From Candidatus Poribacteria bacterium (GTDB lineage Bacteria; Poribacteria; WGA-4E; WGA-3G), in NCBI GenBank assembly GCA_022824265.1, contig JAJEAG010000002.1:1-32271 (forward strand): 32,271 nt of DNA, in the 5' to 3' direction. Every line of letters begins with the position of its first letter. Position 1 is the stretch's first letter. Made by a program: the position numbers and the translations under genes. The notes beneath the pieces were generated by a model, which was not told where the DNA came from, made no database searches, and saw nothing but the letters and a program-made list of their open reading frames with translations. This document shows positions 16,945 through 25,919 of this stretch, in pieces.

Positions 16945-18457
16945 AAAGGTCTACATCCATATCATTATCAAAATCTCCAGCAACAACTGATTCCCCATTA
17001 ATAGATTCTGAGAACCTGTTACCAGAATGAAAACCAATAGTATCACCCAGTAACAGAAATGACGGAGGATTATAATTACTCCCTTCATAAAGAAAGTTTG
17101 TTCTTTCAATATCAGTTATTGGATTATCTGATTGAACTATAACTTCAAAGACAGTCCAATTGTTGTCAACCGGAGGATCTGTATGATATATAAAGTTCCA
17201 TCTTTCTGAATCAGGATCATAACCAATATAGACACCCCACTTTTCATTCTTTACACGAGGTTTGAGACCAAATACTTTTTGATCTTCAGGGGACAACGTG
17301 AAGTAAAATGATGCAACGTTACGTACTGGATCATTTGGAAGGAATTCTCCATTGAATTCTGACAGATTCAGACCAAGTTTCCCGATTTTTACGTGATGTT
17401 CTCTTGTCATCCAAACAGAATGTATTTCAAAACTGACATCACCTTCTGTCTTGAAACTAATTCCAGTTTCACCTTTATTGAGTCTAAGTTGAAATGTAAT
17501 CTTACAAGGATCAGTCTGATTCTGTTGGGTAGATACACCATGATTTTCAGTGCAAGCATCAAATGTATCAATGAATGGTCTATATACTGATCGAGCAAGA
17601 AATACATCAGGCATTAAGTCACCATTAAAATCAGCAAACACTGCATCCCTAACATCATAAACAAGCTTCGGGACTCTTAATGATGCAGTTAAGTCAATAA
17701 AGTGAGTTGATGAAACATCATAGATTTTCAATGGATATGGAGATCCTTCAACGAATAGATCTAAATTACCATCACCTGTTATGTCCATAAGTTGTGCAAA
17801 TTCACTTCCCTTATTAATAGAGAATCCCGCCTCAGTATTAACTTCCTGAAATCCAACTGATGTTTGCCTAAAAAGAGAAGACGTCACAAGGTTACCTTTA
17901 CTATCCGGTCTGGTATGACCTGTGAATAGAACATCTAACAGACCATCATTATCCCAATCAAACCATAAAGGTGTTCTACCCCGCAATAACGGCATAGTTA
18001 ATCCATAATCTGATGCTCGTTCTACAAGCAAACCATTTTCATTGACAAAAAAGCGGTTATGATTCCTTGTATCTACAGGATTTGTTCCACCACCACCTCC
18101 AGACAAAACAATCAAATCTTGATCACCATCGTTATCAAAATCTGCCCATGCAGATCCATGCGTGTCTGTCAACCACTCTCTCCCCTGGGAGTCTATATAT
18201 GGACTTGCTTCCCACACGTCGTTTATAATATCCGTAAATGTGCCATCACCATTATTCCTGTATAAACTGGGTTTATGTTTATGGTTGGTTGCCCATAAAT
18301 CAAGGTATCCATCTCCATCAAAATCACCCCAAGCATTTCCCCAACTCTCACCAATCCGAGTAATACCTGCTTGATGTGATACATCTTCAAATTGTATATC
18401 ACTCAATGAATATTGAATTAAGCAAAAGGTAAAAACAAATATAATTAATGTTCGCAT
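16898..18457 (-). CDS. FG-GAP/VCBS-repeat secreted protein (CRTAC1-like), N-terminal fragment before frameshift
   Basis: The upstream half of the split gene, 519 residues as it stands. It has a signal peptide at about 1-19 and six calcium-binding FG-GAP/VCBS-type motifs of the form DFDGDGYLDL: GDFDGDGYLDLWATN near 44, ADFDNDGDQDL near 113, DWDNDGLLDV, DITGDGNLDL, DFNGDLMPDV, and DFDNDMDVDL near the break. Such repeats build a beta-propeller. A region without motifs between the fifth and sixth may be an inserted carbohydrate-binding-like domain. The last residues after VVC are out of frame. ATG start, weak ribosome binding site. It lies within the polysaccharide locus, but whether it belongs to the pathway is unclear. 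Confidence 0.88.
   Translation of the reverse strand: MRTLIIFVFTFCLIQYSLSDIQFEDVSHQAGITRIGESWGNAWGDFDGDGYLDLWATNHKHKPSLYRNNGDGTFTDIINDVWEASPYIDSQGREWLTDTHGSAWADFDNDGDQDLIVLSGGGGGTNPVDTRNHNRFFVNENGLLVERASDYGLTMPLLRGRTPLWFDWDNDGLLDVLFTGHTRPDSKGNLVTSSLFRQTSVGFQEVNTEAGFSINKGSEFAQLMDITGDGNLDLFVEGSPYPLKIYDVSSTHFIDLTASLRVPKLVYDVRDAVFADFNGDLMPDVFLARSVYRPFIDTFDACTENHGVSTQQNQTDPCKITFQLRLNKGETGISFKTEGDVSFEIHSVWMTREHHVKIGKLGLNLSEFNGEFLPNDPVRNVASFYFTLSPEDQKVFGLKPRVKNEKWGVYIGYDPDSERWNFIYHTDPPVDNNWTVFEVIVQSDNPITDIERTNFLYEGSNYNPPSFLLLGDTIGFHSGNRFSESINGESVVAGDFDNDMDVDLYVVCAECRKPSKSTL
16922..16935 (-). repeat. 7-bp tandem duplication that breaks the FG-GAP protein frame
   Basis: On the coding strand two near-identical heptamers stand side by side, GTGCAGA then GTGCAGG. 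Removing exactly one copy changes the reading to VVCAGNLPNRLYEND, the expected continuation of an FG-GAP repeat, and makes 15745-18457 one open frame (2713 minus 7 nt = 902 codons with stop). This is a direct reading of the sequence. Whether it is a mutation, a slippage switch or an assembly error is unknown. Confidence 0.85.
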
Positions 18458-18510
18458 TTATTTCTTTTAAGTTTAATATTCTAAGTGAGAAAAAGTCTGT
18501 TGTGTATTTG

Positions 18511-19122
18511 TCATTGATTGTTGCTTATCATATTTGTTTTTAACAACACATTGTTATCTAACTTGCCCTTTGATGCGATAAGAGAACCAGGAACACGTAC
18601 TTGCATTACGCTTGGATCGTTTATGGCTTTAAGTCGTTTTGGTATTATTATTCTTGGTACATCTTCACAGACCATGATACCCGGTGTAGCACACAACGAT
18701 GAATACATTTTGAAAAATGCTACTTGTTGTGAATGTATATGTTCAGCGTCATCAATCAGAAGATGATAGGGGGCATATTTTGCAGCAGCTTGTTTTCCTT
18801 CCTCCGAGTATGCATCGGCTTTAAGAAAAACACCTTTCTCTCCAAAATCCTTCTCTATTGGATTCACATCTAATCCCACAAACATCTCTACAAAAGGCAT
18901 CTTTGCAAATGCGTGTCCACTCCCTTCACCAAACATAGTAACACCTATTTCTAAAACGCGTATAGGTTGCATATCATTTTGGAAAAGAAGCGAGGAGAAC
19001 AACCAATCATATAGGTTTCCGTAATCGTGTCGAACGCCTGTCTTATCTGAATTAGATTCATCAAAATATGTTGATGGAGGTTTTTCTGCAAAACATTCCA
19101 CCAACGACTTCTCTAAAGACAT
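18511..19122 (-). CDS. Class I SAM-dependent methyltransferase-like protein
   Basis: A 203-residue Rossmann-fold protein. VLEIGV (56-61) is motif I of class I methyltransferases, GLDVNP the post-I acidic strand, and YHLLIDDAEHIHSQQVAFF followed by CATPGIMVCEDV matches the IIDDGSH...L.PGG...EDL pattern of small sugar- and macrolide-type methyltransferases related to TylF and cephalosporin hydroxylase-like proteins. It may methylate a sugar or act on another small substrate, which is inferred from its place in the polysaccharide locus. ATG start with AGGAGA about 12 nt upstream. It has its own promoter-like sequence upstream (19198-19226), so it may head a transcription unit running into the FG-GAP gene. 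Confidence 0.72.
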   Translation of the reverse strand: MSLEKSLVECFAEKPPSTYFDESNSDKTGVRHDYGNLYDWLFSSLLFQNDMQPIRVLEIGVTMFGEGSGHAFAKMPFVEMFVGLDVNPIEKDFGEKGVFLKADAYSEEGKQAAAKYAPYHLLIDDAEHIHSQQVAFFKMYSSLCATPGIMVCEDVPRIIIPKRLKAINDPSVMQVRVPGSLIASKGKLDNNVLLKTNMISNNQ

Positions 19123-19197
19123 TGTACTTAATATCTCCTACTATTATACGTAATCAAATCTAAAACTTTTTCATTTCATCTCGTAAAACAACATGTG

Positions 19198-19226
19198 ATA
19201 TTACCATATCCTTTGTATCATGTCAA
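19198..19226 (-). promoter_or_regulatory. Sigma-70-type promoter for the methyltransferase-like gene
   Basis: Read on the minus strand: -35 TTGACA (19226-19221), 17-nt spacer, -10 TAATAT (19203-19198). It stands about 76 nt before the ATG at 19122 in a 192-nt gap, the only gap of this size between 14.7 and 20.5 kb. The -35 is perfect; the -10 keeps the essential first TA and last T. Confidence 0.55.
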
Positions 19227-19314
19227 AAATGTATCATTCATATACATCAGAAAACTGTAAATTCTGTCAATGTAAGCGACGTTTTTCTGTCCAATTTTCG
19301 TCTACATGTTTATT

Positions 19315-20517
19315 TTACATAAACTTCTTATATACATTCAAAATCTTTTCATAATGAATGTCAGCATTGAATTCATTCTCCATTTTTTCCCGTGCGGTTT
19401 TACCCATCTCTATTGCCTGAGTCTTATTATCACACATCCATTGTAGACGATCACGTAATTCTTCTACATCACCTGATGGAACAAGAAAACCATCATCCCC
19501 ATGGTTGATTAATTCTGGAATACCACCGATATCCGCACCAATTACAGGCTTACCATAGGCAAAGGATTCCAATATTGACATAGGACAATTTTCATACCAT
19601 TCGGACGGCAAGACGGTACATGTACTGTTCAAAATCAATTCACGTAATTCATCTCCCTGTTTAAAACCTAACAGATGGATATGTTCACAACCATTTTCCT
19701 CAATAAAACGCTCCACTTCAGGCATTGCTTCCCCTTCTCCTGCAATGTATAAAGGAAACTGCTTTAACGACTCAGCCGCCTCTATCAGTGTAAATATACC
19801 TTTACTTCGATCCACTCTACCGAAGTATAGTACATATTCTCCATCTGAATAATTAGGAGTAAAGTTGGATACATCAACGAAGTTATGTACTGTTGATATC
19901 TTTTCTTCGGGTATATCAAATTGTATCATCTTTTTCCGTAGAAAATTTGACACAGAGATAAAGTGGTCAAACTTATCAACATTACCAAGGAAACGAGAAA
20001 CATAAGACTCGGAAACGCTCAATACAGTACGTGCAAGAGACCGTCTATTACACCGTTTTGGTATCGCACGGTAGAAACTCTTACCTTCACACGATTCACA
20101 GATTTCATCATTGGACAGATGGGTTGCAATGGGACAAGTTAATTTGTAGTCATGCAACGTCTGAATAAGCGGAATATCAGCTTTTTTTAATGAACCTAAA
20201 ATTGATGCAGTTAGCTTACCATGGTAGACATGAAAGTGGGCAATGTCCACATCTGCATTACGCAATAATCTTTGAATTGAGGTAGATGCATTGCGTGAAT
20301 ATATAAAACGCAACAAGTCAATAGGTCCTGGATTATCAAAATCTGCACCACGAGGAAAATACTGTTCCCATTCTGTATGTTCATTTTTCGGACTCGCAGC
20401 AGTGAAGGGAATCACATTGTTCCCATGTTTTTGCAGTAGTTCACCCATCGTAAAAAAATATCTATCACAACCCCCACGAATATAATGATTTTGGGAAATA
20501 TTTAGCACCGTCAACAT
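19315..20517 (-). CDS. Glycosyltransferase family 4 protein
   Basis: A GT-B, retaining-type glycosyltransferase of 400 residues expected to extend the polysaccharide repeat unit in the cytoplasm. The N-terminal half has the glycine-rich RGG loop near 14-16 and a Cys-rich insertion (CPIATHLSNDEICESC, about 148-163, with a further Cys near 175) that occurs in a GT4 subgroup and might bind metal. The C-terminal half has YFGRVDRSKG, the E-x7-E donor motif (E309 and E317 in EWYENCPMSILE) and GIPELINHGDDGFL. ATG start with GGGAG upstream. Only 6 nt separate it from the stop of the beta-helix lipoprotein gene, so the two are co-transcribed. Confidence 0.92.
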   Translation of the reverse strand: MLTVLNISQNHYIRGGCDRYFFTMGELLQKHGNNVIPFTAASPKNEHTEWEQYFPRGADFDNPGPIDLLRFIYSRNASTSIQRLLRNADVDIAHFHVYHGKLTASILGSLKKADIPLIQTLHDYKLTCPIATHLSNDEICESCEGKSFYRAIPKRCNRRSLARTVLSVSESYVSRFLGNVDKFDHFISVSNFLRKKMIQFDIPEEKISTVHNFVDVSNFTPNYSDGEYVLYFGRVDRSKGIFTLIEAAESLKQFPLYIAGEGEAMPEVERFIEENGCEHIHLLGFKQGDELRELILNSTCTVLPSEWYENCPMSILESFAYGKPVIGADIGGIPELINHGDDGFLVPSGDVEELRDRLQWMCDNKTQAIEMGKTAREKMENEFNADIHYEKILNVYKKFM

Positions 20518-20523
20518 AATTTA

Positions 20524-21441
20524 TCACTCCCGAGGACCAGCATCAACATAACGGGTTAACGAGATAGGTTCATATATTACTGTTCCGATGGTTTTTGTTA
20601 TTATGTTTGTGTCATTAGCATCAATGATGACCTTGCCTATTTCTTCATTGACAACTGTTCCCCACCAATTGTTAGACATTTCAAAATTAAATTTCACATT
20701 TAACCATACTGATTGATTATTGTTTTCTAAATTATTTTCCCGAATTATGGATTGTACATTTTCACAAAAAATCCCTGTGTTGTTATTTGTTATATTATTT
20801 CTTTCAATTTGGGGTCGGTTCTGTCTCTCGATGGTTCTAATTCCAATATCATTTTCAATGATTGCATTATGTTGAATTATGGAATCACTCCCATCCAAAG
20901 CAATTGCAGTTTCATTATGACGCAATATACAATCAATCACAGATGGGGAAGTTGTCTTGATGTCAAGTCCAATCTTCGCATATTCAATAACTACTCCCCG
21001 CAAATAACTATTTGCGCCATGCGTGAAGTCAAACAGTATACCATTCCAATCTCCAGATTCAGGATTGTCGTTAATTGAGGTAAGAACTACTGAATCATCC
21101 AATGTTACTTGGAATAACGATGTGCCAATTTTCAGTATTCCCCGAACCTTAACTTGTGCATTGTTCCCGAATTTAACCTTTGTTCCGGGTAATATTTCAA
21201 GCACTTTATCTGTTGGAATTTGTAATATGCCGTGTACAATATAGATGTTTTCTTGATCCCAAGTTTCATCTTCAGAAAGCGCATAATCACGCAGGACCAC
21301 TTCATTATCTTTTTTTGACCCATTTACAACTGAAGTTGAATCTCCACAACCTAATAATATCAACATGAACGTTAACAATATGCTATGACAATGATTTATT
21401 AGATTATGTGCCTTTATCTCTCTATTACAATATATGAACAT
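20524..21441 (-). CDS. Right-handed beta-helix lipoprotein
   Basis: A 305-residue protein predicted to be exported and lipid-anchored. A long signal region ends in the lipobox LLGC (Cys32). After it come repeated short beta-strand turns with Asn ladders, such as GVVIEYAKIGLDIK, AIALDGSDSIIQHNAIIENDIGI and NNITNNNTGIFCENVQSIIRENNLENN, typical of parallel beta-helix/NosD-PbH1 proteins that bind or cleave polysaccharides. A trailing NNWWG motif is common at the end of such helices. No lyase active site can be assigned. It is the first gene of the polysaccharide locus, directly before a GT4 gene, so a glycan-binding or glycan-processing role at the membrane is inferred. Confidence 0.75.
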   Translation of the reverse strand: MFIYCNREIKAHNLINHCHSILLTFMLILLGCGDSTSVVNGSKKDNEVVLRDYALSEDETWDQENIYIVHGILQIPTDKVLEILPGTKVKFGNNAQVKVRGILKIGTSLFQVTLDDSVVLTSINDNPESGDWNGILFDFTHGANSYLRGVVIEYAKIGLDIKTTSPSVIDCILRHNETAIALDGSDSIIQHNAIIENDIGIRTIERQNRPQIERNNITNNNTGIFCENVQSIIRENNLENNNQSVWLNVKFNFEMSNNWWGTVVNEEIGKVIIDANDTNIITKTIGTVIYEPISLTRYVDAGPRE

Positions 21442-21548
21442 ATTATTCAGACTAAATTGAAGTTATATTTGTGGTGTGTTAGTTGCAAATAGTACATATT
21501 TTATTCAGTAATTGAACTGATATAAAATATATAAGGAATACAACAGAA

Positions 21549-24113
21549 TTAAAGTCTCGGATCCACAGTTTCACTTTCAAGAGCCAATACACCAAAAACA
21601 CACTCATGAACCTTAGATAACGGTTCACGATGCACGAACCTTTCAAGTGCTTCTACTCCCAAGGCAAATTCTCGTATAGCAAGTGATCGTTTCAGAGATA
21701 GACCTCGTGTACGTAATCTCTCTAAATTGTGTGATAATGTATATTCTGGACCATATATTATTCGAAGATATTCTTTACCACGACATTTTACAGCAGGTTG
21801 AATTATACCGCGTTTACCTTTGACAATAAAATCCAAAGGTTTTATTACAATCCCTTCTCCACCTTGTGCTGTAAGTTCTTCCCATTGACTAATCGCAGTT
21901 TTTTCACTCTCTTGGTCAGTAAGATTAACTGTTCCATTAGATGTAGCAAATAATACATTATCATCAGAACTATTACACAGTTTTGTAAGCATCTCTATAT
22001 GCCAAAGATGATCCTTGTCAAAATGGACTGTTCCTTCAGTAGCTAAAATGTGAAATGGGGCAAGTCTTATATCAGATATGGATTTTACATCCCAACAATA
22101 TCTTTGGTATGCTGCGGTATACTCTATTACTGCATTCTTGCGTTCCTGATATCCTTCTAAAAATTCATCCACCTGCACACCACGTTTTTTCGCAGATTCT
22201 AATGATGAAATTACTTCTTCCATAGCAACACTGGCAGATGAACCTACGGGTGCATATTGTTGTCTCAATAACTCTTGGGCTTTTATTGACCAAGGCATTA
22301 ACTCACAATCAAGACAAATCCAATCTGTATCTAAGGTTTCCCAAAATCCCATTTTATCAATAGCATGTTTTAACCTTAGAAGTAATTCGTTCTCCAATGA
22401 TGTATCTTCAAAAAATGGTCTGCCTGTTCGCGTATAACAGACACCAAGTGTATCAACAGACACGCCAAACCGTTTTCGTGCTGTTTCAGGTGATTTACAC
22501 ACGATTACAATAGCACGCGAACCCATATGTTTCTCCTGCCAGATAACTTTAGATACTCCTTGATTCCGATAATATGCAAAACCTTCTGCAGGATGTTCAA
22601 GTAGGTCGTCTATTGTCGTAGTAGCGGTTGGAGACATCGTTGGAGGTAGATAGATAAGCCATTTTGGGTCTATGGCAAAACGACTAATTACTTCAAGCGC
22701 AGTGATAGTATTCTCTTCACGGATTGTTACGTTGTGATTCAACCGTGTACTGATAACTCGCCTACCAATCACATCATTAATATCAAGAATACCTTCATCT
22801 TGATGTGTTTCTAATGAAGTAGGTTTTATGGAATCATCTTGTAATGGTTTAGCGGGTTCGTAATAGGTTTTATGAGCAGGTACGGATACAAGTTCTTTTT
22901 CTGGATATCGCAATGCAGTAAGTTGTCCACCAAAGACGCATCCTGTATCTATATTGATGGTTCGGTTAAACCATTGGGGTTCGGCAACTGGTGTATGTCC
23001 GTAAACTACAGTGGCACTACCTCTATATTCTTCTGCCCAATTAAGACGCACCGGTAATCCGATTTCATCTGTTTCACCTGTTGTTTCTCCATACAATGCA
23101 AATTCACGCACACGACCAGATGCACGTCCCTGTAAATTCTCTTTCATTCCTGCATGTGCAACAACAAGCTTTCCATTGTCAAATTCATAGTGACTGATTA
23201 ATCCCGCAATGAATTCAGCAACTTGTAGCTTAAACGCATCAGATTCATTCTCTAACTGAGAAAGCGATTCTGCCAAACCGTGTGTTGTCGTAACATTTTT
23301 TCCGCTCAATGCACGAGCAAGTTTGACATCATGATTTCCCGGAACACAGTGTGCTATACCACTTTTACACATATTCATGACCAATCGCATTACATCTACA
23401 ACCTTAGGTCCTCTATCAACATAATCTCCTAAGAAAATAGTTTTTCTTCCATGTGGAGCACTGACACTCGGATGTCCATCATCATTGATAGAGACTTCAT
23501 AACCGAGTTTTATCAGTAATTCCACCAATTCATCATAACAACCATGAATATCCCCAATTATGTCAAATGGACCTGATTCATCCTTACGATTAGTCCACAA
23601 CGGTTGTCTTTCAACTTGTGCTGCATCTACTTCCTCTGGTGAAGAAAGCACATATATGAAGTTACGAAAACCTTCACGTTTTAACGAACGTATTGATCTG
23701 CGTAGTTGACTGGTCTGATTGCGTACAACATGTCGTCCAAAATCACGATCAGGACGATTAACATTTCTCTCTTGGCAGACTTTCGCTGGAATGTTTAGCA
23801 CGATAGCAACCGTCAAATAATGGTATTCGCGTGCCAAGGCAAGTAAAGGTTTACGTGCATCAGGCTGAACGTTAGTTGCATCAATCACAGTCAATTTACC
23901 AGCAGCAAGTCGTTTTGAGGCAATGAAATGCAGTACCTCAAACGCATCAGTTGTGACTGTTTGGTCATTTTCATCGTCTGAAACGATACCACGACAGAAA
24001 TCAGATGAGAGGATTTCTGTCGGTTTAAAATGTTCTTGAGCAAACGTAGACTTTCCAGAGCCTGATGCTCCAATAAGGATTACGAGTGACGGATCCGGTA
24101 TTTTTATGACCAT
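21549..24113 (-). CDS. pnkp: Polynucleotide kinase-phosphatase/ligase Pnkp (bacterial RNA repair)
   Basis: The end-healing and sealing enzyme of the bacterial Pnkp/Hen1 RNA repair system. From the chosen ATG it has 854 residues in three domains. The first is a 5' kinase with P-loop GASGSGKS (15-22). The second is a metallophosphoesterase 3' phosphatase with GDIHG (187-191), GDYVDRG (229-235) and GNHD (259-262). The third is a C-terminal ligase/adenylyltransferase with nucleotidyl lysine K528 in EKHMGSR. Domain order and length match the known Clostridium thermocellum Pnkp, and the N-terminal motif order is the same. The frame is open 14 codons further to a TTG at 24155, but known family members start close to the P-loop, so ATG 24113 is preferred. 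hen1 lies 65 nt upstream on the same strand. No catalytic residue looks lost. Confidence 0.95.
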   Translation of the reverse strand: MVIKIPDPSLVILIGASGSGKSTFAQEHFKPTEILSSDFCRGIVSDDENDQTVTTDAFEVLHFIASKRLAAGKLTVIDATNVQPDARKPLLALAREYHYLTVAIVLNIPAKVCQERNVNRPDRDFGRHVVRNQTSQLRRSIRSLKREGFRNFIYVLSSPEEVDAAQVERQPLWTNRKDESGPFDIIGDIHGCYDELVELLIKLGYEVSINDDGHPSVSAPHGRKTIFLGDYVDRGPKVVDVMRLVMNMCKSGIAHCVPGNHDVKLARALSGKNVTTTHGLAESLSQLENESDAFKLQVAEFIAGLISHYEFDNGKLVVAHAGMKENLQGRASGRVREFALYGETTGETDEIGLPVRLNWAEEYRGSATVVYGHTPVAEPQWFNRTINIDTGCVFGGQLTALRYPEKELVSVPAHKTYYEPAKPLQDDSIKPTSLETHQDEGILDINDVIGRRVISTRLNHNVTIREENTITALEVISRFAIDPKWLIYLPPTMSPTATTTIDDLLEHPAEGFAYYRNQGVSKVIWQEKHMGSRAIVIVCKSPETARKRFGVSVDTLGVCYTRTGRPFFEDTSLENELLLRLKHAIDKMGFWETLDTDWICLDCELMPWSIKAQELLRQQYAPVGSSASVAMEEVISSLESAKKRGVQVDEFLEGYQERKNAVIEYTAAYQRYCWDVKSISDIRLAPFHILATEGTVHFDKDHLWHIEMLTKLCNSSDDNVLFATSNGTVNLTDQESEKTAISQWEELTAQGGEGIVIKPLDFIVKGKRGIIQPAVKCRGKEYLRIIYGPEYTLSHNLERLRTRGLSLKRSLAIREFALGVEALERFVHREPLSKVHECVFGVLALESETVDPRL

Positions 24114-24178
24114 TATTCTATAAACCTTATTACCGAAAAGAGTTTTGATTATCAATCAGACAATTCATTACAGTTAAA

Positions 24179-25582
24179 TCAATCTAAATTTTTCCGTTTA
24201 AATACTGCCATCTGTGTAGGTGAACCAACAACTTCATCATTTTCACCAATAGGATGAAACGCTACCTTATAACCGAATCGATTTGACACTTCATTTGCCC
24301 ATGTCTCAAATTCTAAACGTGTCCATTCAAAACGGTGATCTTTGTGCCGAAAACGTCCTGATGGGAGATTTTCAAACTTAATGTTGTATTCTACATTTGG
24401 TGTTGTCAACACAATCATATCGGGACAGGTATACTCAAACAAAACGCGTTCAAAAGCAGAAAGACGAGAGGAATCCAGATGTTCAATTACCTCAATTACA
24501 GCAGCAGCATCGTATCCTTCTAAACGTTTGTCTCTATAGCAAAGCGATCCTTGAAATAGTGTAAGACGTTCTTTTTTCTTCTCAGGTAATCGATCATAAT
24601 GTAAACGTTGTTTTACTTTAATTAGATTGCTATGTGAAACATCCATACCCACGATCTCTTCAAACTGTTTTTCTGCTAACAGTATCCGTATTAGCTTCCC
24701 TTCACCACAACCTAAATCAAGTACACGTTTTGCCCCGAAATCTTTGATTACCTCGGCAGTTTTTGATAAGCGAATTTCGTTTAAACCAATGTGTTCTTCA
24801 ATCTGTGTTTCCTCTTCATTTTGTTTATCCTCATCTGGTTCTACACCTGTATCGGATAATTGAGAGAACGCTTGACGTGTAAGTCTACGTTGATGTTTTA
24901 AATAACGGTTTACAATTGTTTCTTGTTCAGGATGATCTGAAAGCCATGCATCACCGTGTCTTAATAGTTTTTCTATCTCTGCTTCATCAACCCAATAGTG
25001 TTTTTCATCATCAAGGACTGGAATTAAAACATAGAGATGTGTTAGGAGTTCGCTTAATCTACGGGTAGCATCAAGTGTAACTGAAAAATAACGACTATTT
25101 CCCCAATCAGGAAACTGAGAATCCAAAATGTGTCGTTTTGCATGAACCGTATACTGTAAAGGCTCAAAGAGGTGTCGCAGAAAATGTTCACCACCTCTAC
25201 ACGGCAAAGTAGACAATTTGGCTGTTAACGGTATAGGTGTATCTAAGAGTTCAGGTCGATCCTTACATTTCCCTGCCAATGCACTCCCAAAAACCCTCGC
25301 GATAGCAACACTCAGAAATGATGATGCAGCATAAGGACGATCATTGACATATTCTGCTAAGGAAAAACTCTCACTTGACTGTCCACGATACCGACGCACA
25401 AGTCCAACTGAATCAATATCAAGCAGTAAAGCAGCAGTGCATTTCTCAGAACATGCCTCAGGATAAAAGACATGTGCTTGTCCATACGGAAGCGTAAATG
25501 TTTGAAGTTTGTCAGGATGCTTATGCAATAAAAAGCCAAGATCTGTAGCGGGAGAATGTGTTGTTGTGATAGTAAGAAGCAT
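24179..25582 (-). CDS. hen1: Hen1, 3' terminal RNA ribose 2'-O-methyltransferase
   Basis: Methylates the 2'-OH at the 3' end of cleaved RNA before Pnkp seals it, protecting the repaired site against renewed ribotoxin cleavage. The protein has 467 residues. The bacterial N-terminal domain begins MLLTITTTHSPATDLG, typical for the family, and is thought to stimulate the ligase of Pnkp. The C-terminal methyltransferase has motif I DLGCGEG (289-295) and the Hen1 metal-binding set E364, E367, H368 and H413 (EVIEHLD, then FRHKDHR). The start is ATG at 25582. A TTG 14 codons upstream is excluded in practice because it lies within the -10 box of the promoter at 25624-25652. It is the first gene of the hen1-pnkp operon. 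Confidence 0.95.
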   Translation of the reverse strand: MLLTITTTHSPATDLGFLLHKHPDKLQTFTLPYGQAHVFYPEACSEKCTAALLLDIDSVGLVRRYRGQSSESFSLAEYVNDRPYAASSFLSVAIARVFGSALAGKCKDRPELLDTPIPLTAKLSTLPCRGGEHFLRHLFEPLQYTVHAKRHILDSQFPDWGNSRYFSVTLDATRRLSELLTHLYVLIPVLDDEKHYWVDEAEIEKLLRHGDAWLSDHPEQETIVNRYLKHQRRLTRQAFSQLSDTGVEPDEDKQNEEETQIEEHIGLNEIRLSKTAEVIKDFGAKRVLDLGCGEGKLIRILLAEKQFEEIVGMDVSHSNLIKVKQRLHYDRLPEKKKERLTLFQGSLCYRDKRLEGYDAAAVIEVIEHLDSSRLSAFERVLFEYTCPDMIVLTTPNVEYNIKFENLPSGRFRHKDHRFEWTRLEFETWANEVSNRFGYKVAFHPIGENDEVVGSPTQMAVFKRKNLD

Positions 25583-25623
25583 TATTTTGGTAAATGAAAA
25601 TGATGTATTCTTCAGCAATTTCA

Positions 25624-25652
25624 ATTATATCTATTATGTCGCATGTTGTCAA
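25624..25652 (-). promoter_or_regulatory. Perfect consensus sigma-70 promoter of the hen1-pnkp operon
   Basis: On the minus strand: -35 TTGACA (25652-25647), spacer of exactly 17 nt, -10 TATAAT (25629-25624). Expected transcription start near 25617, giving a leader of about 35 nt before the hen1 ATG. A full consensus match suggests strong, constitutive expression unless a repressor acts here; no clear operator palindrome is seen. Confidence 0.85.
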
Positions 25653-25919
25653 GATATATGCATAAACATTCAATCATCGCGTTGTAATCTTATAATAGAG
25701 GTTTCTTCCCTTGATTACTTTCTACTTGAATCAAGAATTGCTCGTTCTCTACGTCTGAGATACGACAATCCCTTGAAAAAGTCTCCATCCCACCAAATTC
25801 CCTTCCGCGTCTTCAGTGCCTTCCGCGATTCAGACAACAAAAAACTGAAAACTGACCACTGAAAACTGAAAACTACTCCAAACATACATGAAACATATTG
25901 TTCACAGGTCCACAAACCC
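25653..25919. other. Intergenic region with short direct repeats
   Basis: No gene is supported. It contains a motif GTCTTCAG...ATTCAGACA (25809-25836), related to two copies at 26544-26591, and two copies of ACTGAAAACTGA (25844-25855 and 25858-25869) 14 nt apart. Short frames in it have no family features. Confidence 0.45.
25844..25869. repeat. 12-bp direct repeat pair ACTGAAAACTGA
   Basis: Two exact copies at 25844-25855 and 25858-25869, with a third partial copy running on to 25875. Low-complexity tandem sequence of this type often fills intergenic DNA; function unknown. Confidence 0.7.

Noticed and set aside
24113-24155. TTG start at 24155 for Pnkp, and TTG at 25624 for Hen1
   Set aside because: Both families begin near the in-frame ATG 14 codons later, and the Hen1 TTG lies inside the -10 box of a perfect promoter.
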